From Corynebacterium dentalis (lineage in GTDB: Bacteria > Actinomycetota > Actinomycetes > Mycobacteriales > Mycobacteriaceae), in contig NZ_OCTS01000008.1 of NCBI RefSeq assembly GCF_900232865.1, positions 20,977 through 84,976 of the forward strand: a stretch of 64,000 nt of DNA, written 5' to 3'. Within the stretch, counting starts at the first letter, position 1, and the number at the start of each line of letters is the position of its first letter. Position numbers and translations under genes: made by a program. Under the pieces are notes generated by a model, which did not search any database, had not been told where the DNA came from, and saw only the letters and a list, made by a program, of their open reading frames with translations. Positions 26,408-35,574 of this stretch are shown in pieces.

Positions 26408-29098
26408 TCAGTAGCCATAACCATTTCCGTAGCCGCCACCGTATGGCGGGTATGGCGACTGATAACCCGGAGTTACCACCGCTCCCGTGTTCGGGTCATA
26501 GGGCAGACCCGTGGACGGCTCGATGGGATAGCCCGTCTGCGGATCGTACTGCTGGACACCCGTGCCATTGTCCGCACCGCCACCGGTTCCCGGGGCAGGG
26601 GAGATGCCCTGGCCCGTGCCATTAGCTCCGGTGCCATCCGAGTTGGCGTCGACATCAGAATCAGAACCTTGACCCTCTAGGGCCGCAAACTCATCCTTGT
26701 CCAACGACCCAATCGCACGGGAATTACCGTCCCCATTAGCCGGCGGTACTTCATCCTCGCTAGCGGGCGGAACCGCACCATCAGCAGGTGGGAACGCAAC
26801 AAAAGGCTTCAGCGGAGGCAGCGGACCCAGCGGAGGATCAGCGAACATCTGCCGCTCGATCTCCGGGGCCAAGGACGCAGCAAACACATTGGTGAAGTGG
26901 TGCGCATCGCGGTAAACCGCCATGTTGCCGATGATCGACGGGCACCAACCGTCCTTGCAGTAACCCAGCGTGGGATCCACATGCGTGACATCCAAGCCCT
27001 GGTAGGCCTCGTACTGCGGGCTCACCGGCAGCAAAGATTCCTCCACCGCAGAGCCACACACGCTATTGATGGTCTCGATCTCCTCCGGGGTCGGCGCATT
27101 CTGATCCGCCACACCTGGGAAATCGGTGCCGTCATAATTCGGATCCCCATTACCCGCGAAGTTGCCCTCCATCATCTCGGAGACGCACTCGCGCTGGTTG
27201 AACTGACCCTCTTCAGGATTGCGCTGCATGTGCCATGGGTTATCGCGCACCAAGTAGGAATGGATGCCCGCGTCCGTGAACTTGCGCACCACATCCACAT
27301 ACTCATCCGGAACCACCTCAGGACCTTGGCCCAGGTAGTCATTCGGGCGGGTGCCGGTCATGAAAATGCCATCCGTGGGCGGGTTTTCTAGGATGTAATC
27401 CATCACGGCATCAGACCACTCGCGACAGGACGGATAATCCTCGCCCGTCCACAGCGGAACAGTGGAGCCCACCGGGCAACCCATCTTCAGCAACGGCATG
27501 ATCTTCAAACCGCGCTGCTTGCCCACCAAGTCCATGGCTGGCATGTAGTGCTCTGAGTGGGAGCCGCCGATGACGTATAGCGTGCGATCAGAATTCACAT
27601 CGCCGTAGGCGCACTCTTCCTCGGACTGGTTGTAGTTCTTGTGCGTGATGACCACGGCAGGCTCGAAGCCGATTTGGCAGCCATCAGGCTGAGTAGGCGG
27701 CAGCAAGGCCTTGAAATCCTCCAGCGGAGGAATCAACGGCAGGCCTTCTGGGGCGTATCGGTCATACAGGAAGGACTCCGCACCCGGGTAGGTGCTGCGA
27801 TCCATGGCGTGGGCCATGAGGTCTTCCGTATTGGCCTCTGCTTGCTCTTGCAGGTAGGTGGGGCTGGCAATGATCGCGCCCGCGATGAACAAAATCACCA
27901 GCGTGTAGATGGTCTTCGGCCACACCTTGATGGAGTTCCACCAGTACTTCGGGCTCCACAGCACCCAGCTGCGCGCAGGCTTCTTGCCCTGGCGCAGAGG
28001 CTTTTCAATCAGCCGGGAAGACAGCCACGCCAGCGCCAAGCTGGCCGCAATCACGCCAGCACCCACCAGCGGATCCACCATCGTTCCGCCACCGGAAGGG
28101 CCACCAGCGGCCTTTGCGCTGGAACGCTGGCCCATCCATGCAACCACCAACACCAACAGTGGCCAGTGCCACAGGTATAGCGCGTAGGAAATCCGGCCCA
28201 AGAACTGGAAAACCCTGGATTCCAACATCCGCGTCACGCCCGTGGGGCGGCCACCTGTGCCGGAGATAACCACCAGCGCGGCACCCACCAGAGGCACCAG
28301 CGTCCACGGTCCAGGGAACTGCTCAGAACCGTTGAGGAACAAGCCCGTGCAGATGATCGCGGCTAGGCCAGCCAGCCCCATGATCCAGCGCCACACAGAA
28401 GGGATGGGTGGAATCGCGAGGCTGCCATCCTTGCGTCGGCGCAATAGCCACAACCCCAGCAGGCCACCCAGGCCCACTTCCCAGAAACGGCTGAACGTCG
28501 AGTAGTAATTCAGCGCCTGGTTGTCCACGTTCAACCAGCACGCATACGCGAACGAGGCCGCCGTTCCCGCCGTAAGGACCACCAGCAACGCGCCCTTGGC
28601 AAACCTGCGGAAAATGGCGGCAATCAGCACCACCACCAGCAAAGACGCCACGTAAATCTGCAGCTGCGCAGACATCGACCACAAGTGCTGGAACGGGCTC
28701 ACCGTATTGCGCACGTTGGTGTACTCGCGCCCAGAAAAGGCCAGTACCCAGTTGATGTAGTAACCCAGCGCCCCCACCGCGTCCTGGGCCATCGTGACGT
28801 GCACCAGCTTGCTCATCACAAATAAACTGCCCGCCAGGGTGGCCGCAACCACCACTGCGAGCAGAGGGAAAAGACGCCTCACGATGCGCAGCAAAGACTG
28901 CACAATCGTCAAGCCATCTTTACGCCTCGCATTGTTGAGCTGGCTGGAGAAGAAGAATATTCCGCCCAGCAGCAAGAAGACGTCCACGCCAGCGGACACT
29001 TTGCCCACGAACACGTGAAATACAACAACGAGGGCGATCGCGAGCCCACGCAACCCCTCGATATCTGTTCTGAAGGAAGTACCAGCTGATTTGGCCAT
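26408..29098 (-). CDS. acyltransferase-3/OafA-like membrane protein with SGNH domain
   Basis: The 896-residue protein has an N-terminal integral acyltransferase-3 domain (about residues 1-420) with ten or so helices and the opening DIEGLRGLAIALVVVFHVF, a family hallmark. A periplasmic SGNH hydrolase-like domain (about 490-800) has YVIGGSHSEHYMPAMDLVGK with the Ser of the GxSH block. A low-complexity Gly/Pro/Asn-rich C terminus follows. Such enzymes O-acylate cell-envelope polysaccharides; the exact acceptor is unknown, and corynebacteria also use relatives for mycolate acetylation. ATG 29098 is chosen over the longer frame, with TACGAT 9 bases upstream. Confidence 0.85.
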   Translation of the reverse strand: MAKSAGTSFRTDIEGLRGLAIALVVVFHVFVGKVSAGVDVFLLLGGIFFFSSQLNNARRKDGLTIVQSLLRIVRRLFPLLAVVVAATLAGSLFVMSKLVHVTMAQDAVGALGYYINWVLAFSGREYTNVRNTVSPFQHLWSMSAQLQIYVASLLVVVLIAAIFRRFAKGALLVVLTAGTAASFAYACWLNVDNQALNYYSTFSRFWEVGLGGLLGLWLLRRRKDGSLAIPPIPSVWRWIMGLAGLAAIICTGLFLNGSEQFPGPWTLVPLVGAALVVISGTGGRPTGVTRMLESRVFQFLGRISYALYLWHWPLLVLVVAWMGQRSSAKAAGGPSGGGTMVDPLVGAGVIAASLALAWLSSRLIEKPLRQGKKPARSWVLWSPKYWWNSIKVWPKTIYTLVILFIAGAIIASPTYLQEQAEANTEDLMAHAMDRSTYPGAESFLYDRYAPEGLPLIPPLEDFKALLPPTQPDGCQIGFEPAVVITHKNYNQSEEECAYGDVNSDRTLYVIGGSHSEHYMPAMDLVGKQRGLKIMPLLKMGCPVGSTVPLWTGEDYPSCREWSDAVMDYILENPPTDGIFMTGTRPNDYLGQGPEVVPDEYVDVVRKFTDAGIHSYLVRDNPWHMQRNPEEGQFNQRECVSEMMEGNFAGNGDPNYDGTDFPGVADQNAPTPEEIETINSVCGSAVEESLLPVSPQYEAYQGLDVTHVDPTLGYCKDGWCPSIIGNMAVYRDAHHFTNVFAASLAPEIERQMFADPPLGPLPPLKPFVAFPPADGAVPPASEDEVPPANGDGNSRAIGSLDKDEFAALEGQGSDSDVDANSDGTGANGTGQGISPAPGTGGGADNGTGVQQYDPQTGYPIEPSTGLPYDPNTGAVVTPGYQSPYPPYGGGYGNGYGY

Positions 29099-29223
29099 AA
29101 CGGAACTATCGTAGGCGTAGGGGCTGCGCATCTCCGAACTAACACTCTGCACTTGCGCAAAAGGGCCCCACCTTTTTGCCAGTTTTGGTGGCGTTTCCAC
29201 AGTTCATCGTTATGTTAGAAAGC

Positions 29224-29700
29224 ATGTCAACGATTCTTGTGGTCCATCATTCACCCACACCCGCCACCCGTGGTCTCGCCGATTTTCTTCTCGACGCCAC
29301 CCGTGACGCGGCCGACATGGCCAACGAAGTGCTCGGGTCTGAACAGCGGATTGACGTGGTGGAAGTCAATGCCCTGGAACCGGACATCGACCAGTTGCGC
29401 GCAGCCGATGGGCTGATCCTGGGCACGACTGCCAACTTCGGCTATATCTCCGGAGCCCTGAAGCACTACTTCGATTCCACGTTCTACGCAGTCCAGCAGG
29501 ACAAGCGAGGACTACCCATGAGCTGGTGGATCCGTGGCGGGTACGACACCACCGGCGCGGCCAAGGCCATGCGCAGCATCACCACCGGCTACGAATGGCA
29601 GCCGTGCGCCGAGCCCGTGGAGTTCACCGGCGACATCGAGCCACACCACGAGGAGCTCAAGGTCATGGCTCAAGCTGTGGTGGGGCAAGTGGCGTCGTAA
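29224..29700 (+). CDS. flavodoxin-like FMN protein
   Basis: The 158-residue protein shows a flavodoxin-type fold: STILVVHHSPTPATRGLADF at the phosphate loop (about residues 2-21), ADGLILGTTANFGYISGALK near 62 (loop binding the FMN), and SWWIRGGYDTTGAAKAMRSI further on. It is likely an NAD(P)H-dependent FMN reductase-type or electron-carrier protein; the exact partner is unknown. TATGTT lies 7 bases before ATG 29224. The gene carries two inverted dispersed-motif copies, one near the start (29283-29302) and one at the stop (29690-29707). Confidence 0.75.
   Translation: MSTILVVHHSPTPATRGLADFLLDATRDAADMANEVLGSEQRIDVVEVNALEPDIDQLRAADGLILGTTANFGYISGALKHYFDSTFYAVQQDKRGLPMSWWIRGGYDTTGAAKAMRSITTGYEWQPCAEPVEFTGDIEPHHEELKVMAQAVVGQVAS
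29283..29302 (-). repeat. dispersed motif copy at start of flavodoxin-like gene
   Basis: The minus strand reads GGGTGGCGTCGAGAAGAAAA; the plus strand encodes FLLDATR. Confidence 0.7.
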
Positions 29701-29707
29701 AAGAAAC
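29690..29707 (+). repeat. dispersed motif copy at the stop of flavodoxin-like gene
   Basis: TGGCGTCGTAAAAGAAAC includes the stop codon TAA. It is inverted relative to the copy at 29283. Confidence 0.65.
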
Positions 29708-29716
29708 AACCCAAAG

Positions 29717-29740
29717 AAAGCCCCCACGGGGATGGGGGCT
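29717..29740 (-). terminator. probable terminator of the downstream minus-strand gene
   Basis: AGCCCCC (29719-29725) pairs with GGGGGCT (29734-29740). On the minus strand the stem is followed by TTCTTTG, so it fits the end of the 29756-30085 gene. Confidence 0.6.
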
Positions 29741-29755
29741 GACGGCGGGGAGGAA

Positions 29756-30085
29756 CTATTTGGCGTCCGAAAGGGCGTACGCCGCACCGGCCGTGGCGGC
29801 GGTAACGCTCAACACCGCAGGCCAGGAGCCCATCTTCTTCGCCAGCGGGTGGGACAGGCCGAACGCGCCGATGTAACCGGTGGCCAGGCCGGCGGCCACG
29901 CCAGCGCCAGCCTTGGCGTTCCACGAACGGGCAGCGTAACCGCCGGCAGCGGCCAGAATCACTCCGCCGAGGGGGCGAATGCCGGTCTCGCGGGCGGTGA
30001 TCCAACCGCCGATGAGGCCCGTGGCGACCACTGCAGCCGTGTTGACATCCTTAGCGGGCTTCAGAGAAATGCTCGAGTTGCTCAT
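29756..30085 (-). CDS. small membrane protein of unknown function
   Basis: The 109-residue protein consists of a short hydrophilic N terminus (MSNSSISLKPAKDVNTAAVV) and three to four weakly hydrophobic Gly/Ala-rich helices between residues 15 and 105 (GLIGGWITARETGIRPLGGV and GAGVAAGLATGYIGAFGL). I do not recognise the family. TAGGGT lies 7 bases before ATG 30085, a leaderless arrangement. A longer frame to 30232 runs into the divergent promoter region and is rejected. Confidence 0.6.
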   Translation of the reverse strand: MSNSSISLKPAKDVNTAAVVATGLIGGWITARETGIRPLGGVILAAAGGYAARSWNAKAGAGVAAGLATGYIGAFGLSHPLAKKMGSWPAVLSVTAATAGAAYALSDAK

Positions 30086-30256
30086 ACGATCCACCCTAGC
30101 CACGTTTTTTACATTGGCGAGGGTGAAGGTTGGCGAATCGGGGGTGCTCCAACTTTGCTCAACAAAATGGAGTAATTGAAGCGCAAAAAGATGAGAACTG
30201 CGAACCGAAAGCGTATTCTGGCCACCAGCCAAAAGATAAGAAAGGAGACAGGCTCT

Positions 30257-31390
30257 GTGGTTGAGGACGCATCGAAGGAACGTCAGAACATAACAACTCG
30301 CCTGACTCGCCTCTGGGACATCGACGTTCCTATCATTGGCGCTCCGATGGCCGGACGCGCTGGAGGCGAACTCGCCGCCGCTGTCTCACAAGCTGGTGGC
30401 CTCGGAATGATCGGGGTGGGGGCGAACACGAGCGTGGAGTGGGTCACCGAAAACGCCCGCATCGCCCGCGAGGCAACACAGGGCACGGGCGCACAAGCCG
30501 GATACGGAGCACAGGGGAATGCGATGGGCAGCTTTGCGCGCAGGATGCTGGGCCAAAAGGATTCCGCGGAGAGTGCTGGAGGCGCGGCCGCTAGTGCCGA
30601 GGCTACGGACCTGGGGAACTTCGGCATCGGCGTGATGCTGTGGGCAATCAAGGACCAGCCAGACGTATGGCAAGCCGTGTTGGATGCCCGCCCGAAGGTC
30701 ATCAGCCTTGGGTTCGGCGATGCCAACGGATATGTAGAACAGGCGCATGACCACGGAATTTCCGTGGTGGCGCCAGTTAATGACATCGCGCAGCTCCGCC
30801 AAGCGCTGGATGCCGAAGTGGATGTGGTGTGCATTCAGGGCACGGACGCTGGCGGGCACACCGGGCGCATGGGCACTATGCCCCTGATGCAGACCATCTT
30901 GGACTACCTGATGCGCTCCGCGCCGGGCATCCCCGCGGCCGTGGCAGGCGGAATTGGATCCGGACGCGGAGTGGCGGCGGCCCTAGCGGCAGGCGCTGAT
31001 GCGGCATGGGTGGGCACCGCGCTGCTGGGCAGCCCAGAAGCGCTGGGATCCGACGAACTGCGGGCCGCCGCGGTAAAGGCCACCGGAAAATCGACACTGC
31101 TGACAGATATCTACGACCGCGCCGAGCGGCAGGGGTGGGATACGGAAACGTGGCCCACCCGCACCGTGGCCAATAGCTTTACCGACGTATACGCCGAGAT
31201 GTCCGAGCGGGGTGAAGTGACCGATGCGGAGCTGGTGGATGCGCGAGCGGCAGGTGGTGACTTTGCGGAGGATCTGAAGCTTCATGCAGGTCAGGGGCTC
31301 GACTTGCTGAAGTCAGAACAGCCGGCCGGAGCCGTTATTGAACAGATGGCCGACGAAGCACGCCTGTTGCTGAACCGCGCGTTGTTCTAG
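30257..31390 (+). CDS. nitronate monooxygenase / 2-nitropropane dioxygenase family
   Basis: The 377-residue FMN-dependent protein has an N-terminal RLTRLWDIDVPIIGAPMAGRA, AGGLGMIGVG, the substrate-site LSFG-type segment KVISLGFGDANGYVEQ, the conserved His in IQGTDAGGHTGRMG near residue 215, and AGGIGSGRGVAAALAAGADA. It oxidises alkyl nitronates to carbonyl compounds and nitrite with FMN. A low-complexity insert (about residues 75-115, Gly/Ala/Ser-rich) is unlike most members. I choose GTG 30257 because AAAGGAG lies 9 bases before it; the frame upstream is poorly conserved. Confidence 0.84.
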   Translation: MVEDASKERQNITTRLTRLWDIDVPIIGAPMAGRAGGELAAAVSQAGGLGMIGVGANTSVEWVTENARIAREATQGTGAQAGYGAQGNAMGSFARRMLGQKDSAESAGGAAASAEATDLGNFGIGVMLWAIKDQPDVWQAVLDARPKVISLGFGDANGYVEQAHDHGISVVAPVNDIAQLRQALDAEVDVVCIQGTDAGGHTGRMGTMPLMQTILDYLMRSAPGIPAAVAGGIGSGRGVAAALAAGADAAWVGTALLGSPEALGSDELRAAAVKATGKSTLLTDIYDRAERQGWDTETWPTRTVANSFTDVYAEMSERGEVTDAELVDARAAGGDFAEDLKLHAGQGLDLLKSEQPAGAVIEQMADEARLLLNRALF

Positions 31391-31550
31391 TTCTTCCTGG
31401 TGCCTGTGCCAGCGAGTGGCGCGTTGGATGCTCGTTTGCCTGCCCATATATGTGGTTAGCAAGGACGATATGGGTAACGACATGGTTCATTTTTGGCAAC
31501 AATTTGGTTGATATGGGTACAAATTTGCGTTTTGCGGTAAAATAGTAGCC

Positions 31551-31847
31551 ATGGATACTCTCATTCTCGCAGCAAACTCAGACTCTGGCGTTCCCGCACT
31601 CGGCTTCCTCGGCTGGATCATCATCGGTGGTCTCGCCGGTTGGATCGGTTCCAAGATCATGGGCACCGACGCCCAGATGGGCCTGCTGGCCAACATCGTC
31701 GTCGGCATCATCGGTGGCTTCCTCGGCGGCTGGATCTTCACCCTCATCGGTATCGGCAGCGGTGGCTGGATCTTCAGCTTCATTACCTGCCTGATCGGTG
31801 CTTGCCTCCTCCTGTGGATCCTCAAGCTGGTCATGAGCAAGCGCTAA
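31551..31847 (+). CDS. GlsB/YeaQ/YmgE-family stress membrane protein
   Basis: The 98-residue protein matches the GlsB/YeaQ/YmgE family of small transglycosylase-associated membrane proteins. It shows GFLGWIIIGGLAGWIGSKIM, NIVVGIIGGFLGGWIF and an additional helix near the C terminus. Family members are induced by acid, osmotic or envelope stress. TAAAAT lies 7 bases before the ATG and no Shine-Dalgarno is present, so the mRNA is probably leaderless. A strong double hairpin follows the stop. Confidence 0.88.
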   Translation: MDTLILAANSDSGVPALGFLGWIIIGGLAGWIGSKIMGTDAQMGLLANIVVGIIGGFLGGWIFTLIGIGSGGWIFSFITCLIGACLLLWILKLVMSKR

Positions 31848-31860
31848 ACCTTCCCCTCTG

Positions 31861-31913
31861 ACTGGGCATTCGCCCAGTCTCCACCTCACACCCGGCAGCG
31901 ATGCTGGGTTTTC
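31861..31913 (+). terminator. tandem terminator hairpins after glsB-like gene
   Basis: ACTGGGC-ATTC-GCCCAGT (31861-31878) and ACCCGGCA-GCGA-TGCTGGGT (31890-31909) followed by TTTTCTT. The second is a classical rho-independent terminator. Confidence 0.85.
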
Positions 31914-31964
31914 TTATGCCTGGGTTTTCTTAGGGTGGAGTGCGAATGCTGCGCGAGTCACTGT

Positions 31965-32735
31965 CTATAGGTGGTTATCCGAGACCCACCGGCTCAAGCT
32001 ATGCCGGTTGGTGTGCTGAGTCTTCCGCAGAATATTGGACACGTGAGTTTCCACCGTCTTGACGCTGATGAAGAGCTTTTCCGCCATCTCCCGGTAGGTA
32101 TATCCGCGAGCCAGCAAGCGCAAAACCTCGCGCTCCCGGCGCGTGAGATCATCCAGCAAGCTCTCGCCCTCCTGGACTTCTGCCACCTCAGAAGCCGGAA
32201 CGCCCTGGCTCTGCAGATCCTCAGCGGACGCGAGGTTGGTTTCAGAACTATTAGCCGCCGCCTTGCCAGTTATTGAACTGCCGGCCGGGCCGGTGCTAAA
32301 CGCGTCCAGCACATACCCAGCCAGACGAGGCGAAAACACCGCGTCGCCCGAGTGCACACGGCGAATCGCGTCCACCAGCTCTTCACTCCGGATGGACTTA
32401 GTCACGTACCCGCGCGCTCCGCCCCGGATCAACGCAATGACATCTTCGGCGGAATCGGACACGCTCAAGCACAAGTACTGCGCGCTCACACCAGAGCGCA
32501 TGCCCTCTCGCAACACGGCCAAGCCCCCGCCCTCTGGCATATGGACATCCAACAGAATCACGTCGGGAGTACTGGCAGAGATGCCGCTGATGGCGTCGGA
32601 CACAGAACCCGCATCACCCACCACCTCGATCATGCCGGCGCCCACGGTTCCCAACTCTGCGCGCACGCCCGCGCGGAACATGGAATGGTCATCGACGAGG
32701 AAGACGCGGATCGCGGATGCAGTGCCATCGGGCAT
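31965..32735 (-). CDS. esrR: LuxR/NarL-type response regulator, EsrR-like
   Basis: The 256-residue protein has a receiver domain (about 10-125) with FLVDDHSMFRAGVRAEL (acidic pocket), phosphoacceptor Asp in VILLDVHMPEGGGLAVL near 62, and Lys in GYVTKSIRSEEL near 112. A variable Ser/Ala linker leads to a LuxR/NarL HTH (about 190-256, LTRREREVLRLLARGYTYREMAEKLF split over the helix-turn-helix). It lies just downstream of its kinase gene on the same strand, 33 bases apart. The layout (kinase with PspC domain, LuxR regulator, divergent PspC protein) matches the EsrISR cell-envelope stress system of C. glutamicum. The symbol is by context and similarity of layout. Confidence 0.85.
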   Translation of the reverse strand: MPDGTASAIRVFLVDDHSMFRAGVRAELGTVGAGMIEVVGDAGSVSDAISGISASTPDVILLDVHMPEGGGLAVLREGMRSGVSAQYLCLSVSDSAEDVIALIRGGARGYVTKSIRSEELVDAIRRVHSGDAVFSPRLAGYVLDAFSTGPAGSSITGKAAANSSETNLASAEDLQSQGVPASEVAEVQEGESLLDDLTRREREVLRLLARGYTYREMAEKLFISVKTVETHVSNILRKTQHTNRHSLSRWVSDNHL

Positions 32736-32768
32736 GAAAGAAAACTCCAGGTAGAGGGCGGAAAAGGG

Positions 32769-34157
32769 CTAGTTGGGTGCGGCTGGCAGAGTGAAGATGA
32801 CTTCCGTGCCGCCGGGTCCAGTATCGATTTCCACGCTACCGCCCGCACGCTCCATTCGCCCCAGAATCGACTGGCGCACACCTTGGCGGTCTTCGGGGAT
32901 AGAATCCACCGCGAATCCGGGGCCGCGATCGCGGACGAAAAGTTCGATGCGGCCGGTGGGATCCTCGGCATCCACGAACACGTTGATTTCATCGCACCCG
33001 GAGTGCTTGGCGGCATTGACCATTGCTTCTCGCCCGGCCAGTACCAGCGCCAAAGAGGCATCGTTGGTGGGGCGATCCTCGCCAATCAACACTGGTCGCA
33101 CGCGGATTCCGTACTGATCCTCGACCTCGCCGCAGGCTACTCGAACCGCGCCCAGCAACGTCTCCGGCGCCACGGATTCCTCCACCCCAAACAGCCACTG
33201 GCGCAGCTGGCGCTCCTGGCTGCGGGCCAACGTGACCGTCTCCGGCTCCTGCGAATTCTTCTGAATCATCGTCAGAGTCTGCAGCACGGAATCGTGAATT
33301 CTGCTGGCGATGTCCGCACGCTCTGCCTCCGCCGCGCGTTCCATCGCGGCCTTGTTGGCAGTTGCCCACAGGCGAAGCCACAACGGCACTAAGACCACCA
33401 CAAAACCCACGATGAGAAGCAACACCGTAAGAAAAGCCAGGCCAAGCAGCGAGAACTGCGACTGCTGCGAATCCGAAACTCCCAGCACCACAATGGTCCC
33501 GGCCAGCCCCAAAATCAGCAGCACCACACCACCAATTAGGCTGCTCAGGTGCAGCCACCGATTCTTCGGCGTGAGCGTTCCGCCGCTCGCCACATCGCGT
33601 ACACCGAAGGTCTGCCACACCAAGAACACACCCACGGCCGCCACGGCCAAGCCCACGGTCACCGGGGTGCGCTCGGCAGTCAGGGCACTACCGGCAATCA
33701 GCACCACCACGCCCACGGCGACCAGCGCCCAATCAGCCATCGTCGCAGGTCGATTGATGGTTTCTGGCCCTTTAATCCAGCGCGATCCCTCGTAGATCTT
33801 GGTCCTTGTGGTGCCCGCCATGCCGGCTTCCGCTTCACTTACCGAATCGGTGAAGATCCACAGACCGACGTACAAGGGGATGGCCAAACTCGGAGCGATC
33901 AGCAGGATGACAAAAGCCACGCGCACCCACCGCAAATCCACCCCAAGGTGTGCGGCCAAACCCGTGCATACGCCGCCGAGCAGCCGGTTTTCCCGGACGC
34001 GGTGAAATTCCGGGTACGGGGCGCCTACTTGCTGGCTGCCTGCCTTGCGACCGGAGGACTTATTCCGGCCCCACGGCCACAGGCCGCGGCTCGGGCCGGG
34101 ATGTGATGGCTCGGGGCTTTGTCCTGGGCTCGGAGTTTCCGGGGTGGAGCGGGTCAT
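32769..34157 (-). CDS. esrS: PspC-domain sensor histidine kinase, EsrS-like
   Basis: The 462-residue protein has a basic N-terminal segment, a PspC domain (about residues 48-110: RVRENRLLGGVCTGLAAHLG and an adjacent helix), further membrane helices (about 140-160, 165-180, 200-225, 235-260), and a histidine kinase of the HisKA_3 type. The phosphoacceptor His is in ASRIHDSVLQTLTMIQ near residue 292. The HATPase has the N box EAMVNAAKHSG and the G box DRGPGFAVDSIPEDRQGVRQ with SILGRMERAGG. It senses envelope stress in the membrane and phosphorylates the downstream regulator. ATG 34157 gives the family length. Confidence 0.86.
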   Translation of the reverse strand: MTRSTPETPSPGQSPEPSHPGPSRGLWPWGRNKSSGRKAGSQQVGAPYPEFHRVRENRLLGGVCTGLAAHLGVDLRWVRVAFVILLIAPSLAIPLYVGLWIFTDSVSEAEAGMAGTTRTKIYEGSRWIKGPETINRPATMADWALVAVGVVVLIAGSALTAERTPVTVGLAVAAVGVFLVWQTFGVRDVASGGTLTPKNRWLHLSSLIGGVVLLILGLAGTIVVLGVSDSQQSQFSLLGLAFLTVLLLIVGFVVVLVPLWLRLWATANKAAMERAAEAERADIASRIHDSVLQTLTMIQKNSQEPETVTLARSQERQLRQWLFGVEESVAPETLLGAVRVACGEVEDQYGIRVRPVLIGEDRPTNDASLALVLAGREAMVNAAKHSGCDEINVFVDAEDPTGRIELFVRDRGPGFAVDSIPEDRQGVRQSILGRMERAGGSVEIDTGPGGTEVIFTLPAAPN

Positions 34158-34192
34158 AACAGTAGTGTGCCAGCTGAGAACATCAGGGATCA

Positions 34193-34208
34193 TCAGGGTT
34201 TACCCTGA
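34193..34208. promoter_or_regulatory. candidate operator between esrS-like and esrI-like genes
   Basis: TCAGGG-TTTA-CCCTGA is a perfect hexamer palindrome in the divergent promoter region, and another CATCAGGG lies directly upstream (34181-34188). It is well placed for EsrR-type control of both transcripts; binding is not shown by the sequence. Confidence 0.45.
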
Positions 34209-34271
34209 AATCACAGGATGAGGGGTTTTCCCCGATGTGGGACACGGCAGCGGGAAGAGACACTGGCAAGC

Positions 34272-35531
34272 ATGACGAACAACACGCAAGACTTCAGCAG
34301 CACTCTTTCCGATATGTGGCGCACCCGCCCCGTGCGCTTTCCTTCCCGCCAAAACTCTGGAGCATGGCTGGCTGGCATCGCCGAGGGCATCGCCGTGCGC
34401 TACCAAATCTCCCCAGTGCTGATCCGCCTGGGATTCGTCGCACTGACCTTCTTCGCCGGCATGGGCCTGCTTCTGTATCTGACCCTGCTGGTGATCCTGC
34501 CGCGCTACACCGTGCCGCTCAGCCCCGCGGAGGTGGTATTCCGCAACCGCCGGGATCCGCGCTACAGTACAGAGCGGACGATCGGCTGGATCGTGGGCAT
34601 CATCCTTATCATCAACGCGTTGGGCACCGGCAGCGCGCTGAGCACCAAGGACATCATCGGTGTGCTGGCCATCGCCGCGGCCGCGTACTTGTTGCATCAG
34701 CGGATGCCGGAGCCACCGGAGGATTTCTACGCCACGGCATACCCGGATCCGGACGCAGCGGATGCCACGGGAGGTGCTGCGGCGGGAGGTGCTGCGGCGG
34801 GCGGTGAGTATGGCGTCGGGAAGGAAAACACCACGTCAACCACTGAACACGACGCGCCGTACACCGCAGCAGAAGGATTTGAGACGCGGGCGGACATCCC
34901 CACGCCACCCAGCTGGGACCCATTGGGCACTGCGCCGTTCGCGTGGAACTTGCCTGATCCAGACGAGGCGCCTGCGCAGAGCCACGCCAGTGCCTCGGGG
35001 GCGCGGAAGCGGGGAGGATTCGGGCGCGCGATCCGACGGTTCGTGATCGCGATGGTGGTGCTCGTTGCCGTGAGCGGTACTGCGGTGCTGGGATTGGTTG
35101 GGTCTGACTTGGTTGGCGGATCGGAGCAATCCAACCTCAACGCTGCGACGTCCGGAACGTTCCCGGTAGACCCGGATAAGCAGAGTGCGCAGTACCGGTT
35201 CTGGATGTCCGACGTGGAACTCGACCTCGGAACGTTGTCTGCCGAATCTGGTGTGCTCAAGCGGGATGGGTTCCAAGACATGGAATTGAACGCGCGCCTG
35301 TCCGGAGTGAAACTGCTCATCCCAGAGATGACCACCGCTGCCAGCTACCAGGTGAAACTAGAGTGCACGGACACGTTTATGTCTGAATCGGTGTGCCAGC
35401 AGGGCACGAGCTTTGACGTGCGGGGCGCGGACTGGGAGGAGCGTGCTGCGGATGCTGCGCGGAAGGACCTGCCGACGGTGACGGTGCGTGTCAGCGCTGG
35501 GTTGGCCGAAGTGACGGTGGATAGGCGCTAG
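34272..35531 (+). CDS. esrI: PspC-domain membrane protein, EsrI-like
   Basis: The 419-residue protein has an N-terminal PspC domain (about residues 15-75: FPSRQNSGAWLAGIAEGIAV and GFVALTFFAGMGLLLYL), two more hydrophobic helices (about 100-145), a low-complexity Gly/Ala-rich then acidic cytosolic linker (about 160-255), a helix near 265-285 and an extracytoplasmic C-terminal part with LiaF-like character. EsrI in C. glutamicum is the membrane inhibitor of EsrS. The gene is divergent from the kinase gene by about 115 bases. A dispersed-motif copy (34809-34832) lies in the linker and is read as GVGKEN. The symbol rests on layout. Confidence 0.7.
   Translation: MTNNTQDFSSTLSDMWRTRPVRFPSRQNSGAWLAGIAEGIAVRYQISPVLIRLGFVALTFFAGMGLLLYLTLLVILPRYTVPLSPAEVVFRNRRDPRYSTERTIGWIVGIILIINALGTGSALSTKDIIGVLAIAAAAYLLHQRMPEPPEDFYATAYPDPDAADATGGAAAGGAAAGGEYGVGKENTTSTTEHDAPYTAAEGFETRADIPTPPSWDPLGTAPFAWNLPDPDEAPAQSHASASGARKRGGFGRAIRRFVIAMVVLVAVSGTAVLGLVGSDLVGGSEQSNLNAATSGTFPVDPDKQSAQYRFWMSDVELDLGTLSAESGVLKRDGFQDMELNARLSGVKLLIPEMTTAASYQVKLECTDTFMSESVCQQGTSFDVRGADWEERAADAARKDLPTVTVRVSAGLAEVTVDRR
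34809..34832 (+). repeat. dispersed motif copy in EsrI-like linker
   Basis: TATGGCGTCGGGAAGGAAAA; translated as YGVGKEN. Confidence 0.65.
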
Positions 35532-35574
35532 CGTTTTGAGTTGCTAGCGTTTAGAGCGCGTTGTGAGTGACCGG

